DNA of 12,560 nt from DASTGO01 sp035719045 (GTDB lineage Bacteria; Actinomycetota; Actinomycetes; Actinomycetales; Kineosporiaceae): contig DASTGO010000323.1 of assembly GCA_035719045.1 (NCBI GenBank), positions 1-12,560 of the forward strand, in the 5' to 3' direction. Position 1 is the stretch's first letter. The number at the start of each line of letters is the position of its first letter. Shown piece by piece: positions 11,037 to 12,560 of the stretch. The notes below the pieces were generated by a model that searched no databases, was not told the origin of the DNA, and saw only the letters and a program-made list of their open reading frames with translations. The position numbers and the translations under genes were made by a program.

Positions 11037-12522
11037 GGGCCGGGGCGGGCAGGGTGAACCGGAAGGTGGCTCCTGCGCCCGGCACCGCCTCGGCCCAGAC
11101 CCGCCCGCCGTGCCGGGTGATGATCTCCTTGACGACGGCCAGGCCGAGCCCCGTCCCCTCCGGGTGGGCCACCGTGTGCAGCCGGATGAAGGCACCGAAC
11201 AGGTGGTCGGCGTCGCCGGGATCGAAGCCGACCCCGTTGTCTCGGACGTGGTAGACGGTCTCCCCGGTGTCGCTGGTGGAGGCGCCGACCTCGACCAGGG
11301 CGTCCGGCCGGTCCGCGCAGTACTTCATGGCATTCGCCAGCAGCGCGGTCAGCGCCCGGGTCAGCAGTCCGGGATCGCCGTGGCCGGTGGGCAGCGGGTC
11401 GATCTGCAGCTGCACCCGCAGGCCGGCGGCCCCGGCGGGCAGGCCGCCGCGGATCTCGGTCCAGGCCTGCTCGACCAGCGGGCGCAGGTCGACCGGCCGC
11501 GCGTGCAACGGCAGGTGCTGGGCCTCGGAGTAGGCGAGCGTCCCGGTGATGAGCCGGTCCATCCGGGCGGCCGCGGTCCGGATCCGGTCCAGCATCGCCT
11601 GCTGGGGTTCGGCCAGGATCCCCACGGTGTCGGCGGCGAGCAGGTCGGCGAAGGACGCGATCGAGGCCAGCGGGGCCCGCAGGTCGTGGGTCACCCAGCG
11701 GGAGAAACCACGCAGGTCGGCCAGCGCCGCCTGCAGTTCGGTACTGCGTTCGGCGAGCGCCAGGTTCATCCGCTCCACGGCCTGGGTCGCCCGCTTGCGC
11801 TCCGACGGCTCGATCAGGGTCCAGTCCTCGTCCCGGACCAGGCCGTACCGGTGCCGCATGAGCACGTCGATCAGGTGGGCGGCATCGCACTTGTCCAGCG
11901 AGTACGTGCACAGGCCGAGGATGGGACGCCCGGTCATCACCTGGTTCAGGCCCTGCTCGTAGGCCATGAACGCGTCCCAGTCACGGTCCTCCAGCCAGGC
12001 CATGTTCCCGGTGACCCGCATCCCCGCGTAGCCGCGGTCGACGAAGGCCTGCACCCGGGGCACGACGGTGGACAGCACGCGGTCCTTCTCGAAGGCGCCG
12101 CTGCTGGTGTACCAGCCGTCGGTCGACATGATCATCAGCTGGCCCCGGTCGACCCGCTGCTCGAAGTCGTCGAGCTCCCGGCTCATCGCCTCCGCGGCCT
12201 GTTCGGCGTTGAGCGGGTCGCAGGCCCGCCAGATGCAGGCCTCGTTGTTCTCCAGCCCGGCCCGGACGTACGGGACCAGGGTGTCCAGCAGGTCCTGCTG
12301 GCTGCGGAAGAACTCGCAGATGTGCGTCCCCCACGGGGCGGTCCCGATGGCCGGGATGGACAGGTCCCGGCCGAGCCCGTCATCGGCCGGCGGACCGGCG
12401 TCCGGGTGGGACCGCGGGGGCCGGGCCTGCGCGGGGATGCGGACCGGCCCGGATCCGGCCGGACCCGCGGGAACGGTGCCGGCGGCGGGTGCGTCGCCGG
12501 GTGCCGGGTGCCGGGTGACCAT
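11017..12522 (-). CDS. Sensor histidine kinase with N-terminal MEDS domain
   Basis: 501 residues, no signal peptide or membrane segment, so probably cytoplasmic. Residues 1-58 are a Pro/Ala/Gly-rich leader. Residues about 60-235 look like a MEDS (DcmR-type sensory) domain: GTHICEFFRSQQDLLDTLVPYVRAGLENNEA-like start, then DPLNAEQA, STDGWY, RVTGNMAW and CTYSLDKCDA. A short probable coiled coil (240-275) leads to the HisKA segment with RWVTHDLRAPLASI, phospho-acceptor H279. The ATPase domain has N397 in LLANAMKYC, DNGVGFD (428-434), LFGAFIRLH and GTGLGLAVVKEII. MEDS domains are known with kinases and regulators tied to one-carbon or redox signals; the ligand here is unknown. No response regulator is visible, so the partner is outside the window or distant. 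ATG 12522 has GGAGG 6 nt upstream. Confidence 0.9.
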   Translation of the reverse strand: MVTRHPAPGDAPAAGTVPAGPAGSGPVRIPAQARPPRSHPDAGPPADDGLGRDLSIPAIGTAPWGTHICEFFRSQQDLLDTLVPYVRAGLENNEACIWRACDPLNAEQAAEAMSRELDDFEQRVDRGQLMIMSTDGWYTSSGAFEKDRVLSTVVPRVQAFVDRGYAGMRVTGNMAWLEDRDWDAFMAYEQGLNQVMTGRPILGLCTYSLDKCDAAHLIDVLMRHRYGLVRDEDWTLIEPSERKRATQAVERMNLALAERSTELQAALADLRGFSRWVTHDLRAPLASIASFADLLAADTVGILAEPQQAMLDRIRTAAARMDRLITGTLAYSEAQHLPLHARPVDLRPLVEQAWTEIRGGLPAGAAGLRVQLQIDPLPTGHGDPGLLTRALTALLANAMKYCADRPDALVEVGASTSDTGETVYHVRDNGVGFDPGDADHLFGAFIRLHTVAHPEGTGLGLAVVKEIITRHGGRVWAEAVPGAGATFRFTLPAPAPPELLG

Positions 12523-12560
12523 GACCGACCTCCGTCCTGACGGGACGGTCCGTCGGGGGG

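Noticed and set aside
10655..11911. Minus-strand frame of 418 codons overlapping the kinase and MarR genes
   Set aside because: It is a shifted frame of the kinase gene, Arg/Pro/Ala-rich, and shows the repeat as repeated RTARLTA; the real frame has intact H, N and G boxes.
1..12560. Insertion sequence, prophage, toxin-antitoxin or defence system
   Set aside because: No transposase, integrase, terminal repeats, phage proteins or small paired genes are visible; all intergenic regions except 5286-5742 are shorter than 300 nt and hold ordinary control elements.

Overview
This is a very GC-rich actinobacterial chromosome segment. The compact gene overlaps (ATGA, GTGA), the frequent GTG/TTG starts and strong Shine-Dalgarno sites, the GlmU and Prs types, and the tRNA-Gln / glmU / prs / rplY / pth order all fit Actinomycetota. 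The same core order, followed by a TetR gene, is known around Mycobacterium tuberculosis Rv1014c-Rv1019. A member of Pseudonocardiales or a relative is my guess; the genus cannot be fixed from this window.

Left part (1-2100, minus strand): a sulfate-activation operon read leftwards as cysQ, cysD, cysN. Its junctions overlap by 4 nt and 1 nt, and the window cuts cysN after 43 codons. Upstream of cysQ is a candidate promoter whose spacer contains a dyad. Next (2159-3679, minus) is a polyprenyl-phosphate sugar-phosphotransferase of the WbaP/CpsE type, probably starting at TTG 3679, with its own leader and promoter region.

Middle (3933-8373, minus): the housekeeping cluster tRNA-Gln(TTG), glmU, prs, rplY, pth. 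It covers UDP-GlcNAc synthesis, PRPP synthesis, ribosomal protein L25/Ctc and peptidyl-tRNA hydrolase. glmU and prs overlap by GTGA. prs ends in a large hairpin. A 457-nt gene-free interval with strong consecutive hairpins precedes rplY, and a perfect 14-bp hairpin separates rplY from pth.

Right part (8382-12560): a control region with a 26-bp-period direct repeat and a 31-bp dyad leads into a membrane acyl-CoA Delta9-type desaturase (plus). It is followed by a TetR regulator and a MarR regulator of the PecS/HucR/UrtR type, which overlap by GTGA. Convergent to these is a histidine kinase with an N-terminal MEDS sensory domain. The end of the kinase gene, stop codon included, has been triplicated as a 21-bp tandem repeat.

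Most of the window is ordinary housekeeping. I see no mobile element, CRISPR array, phage gene or new defence-like system. The points most worth a second look are regulatory: the desaturase operator, the structured rplY leader, the urate-type MarR pocket and the triplicated stop-codon repeat.
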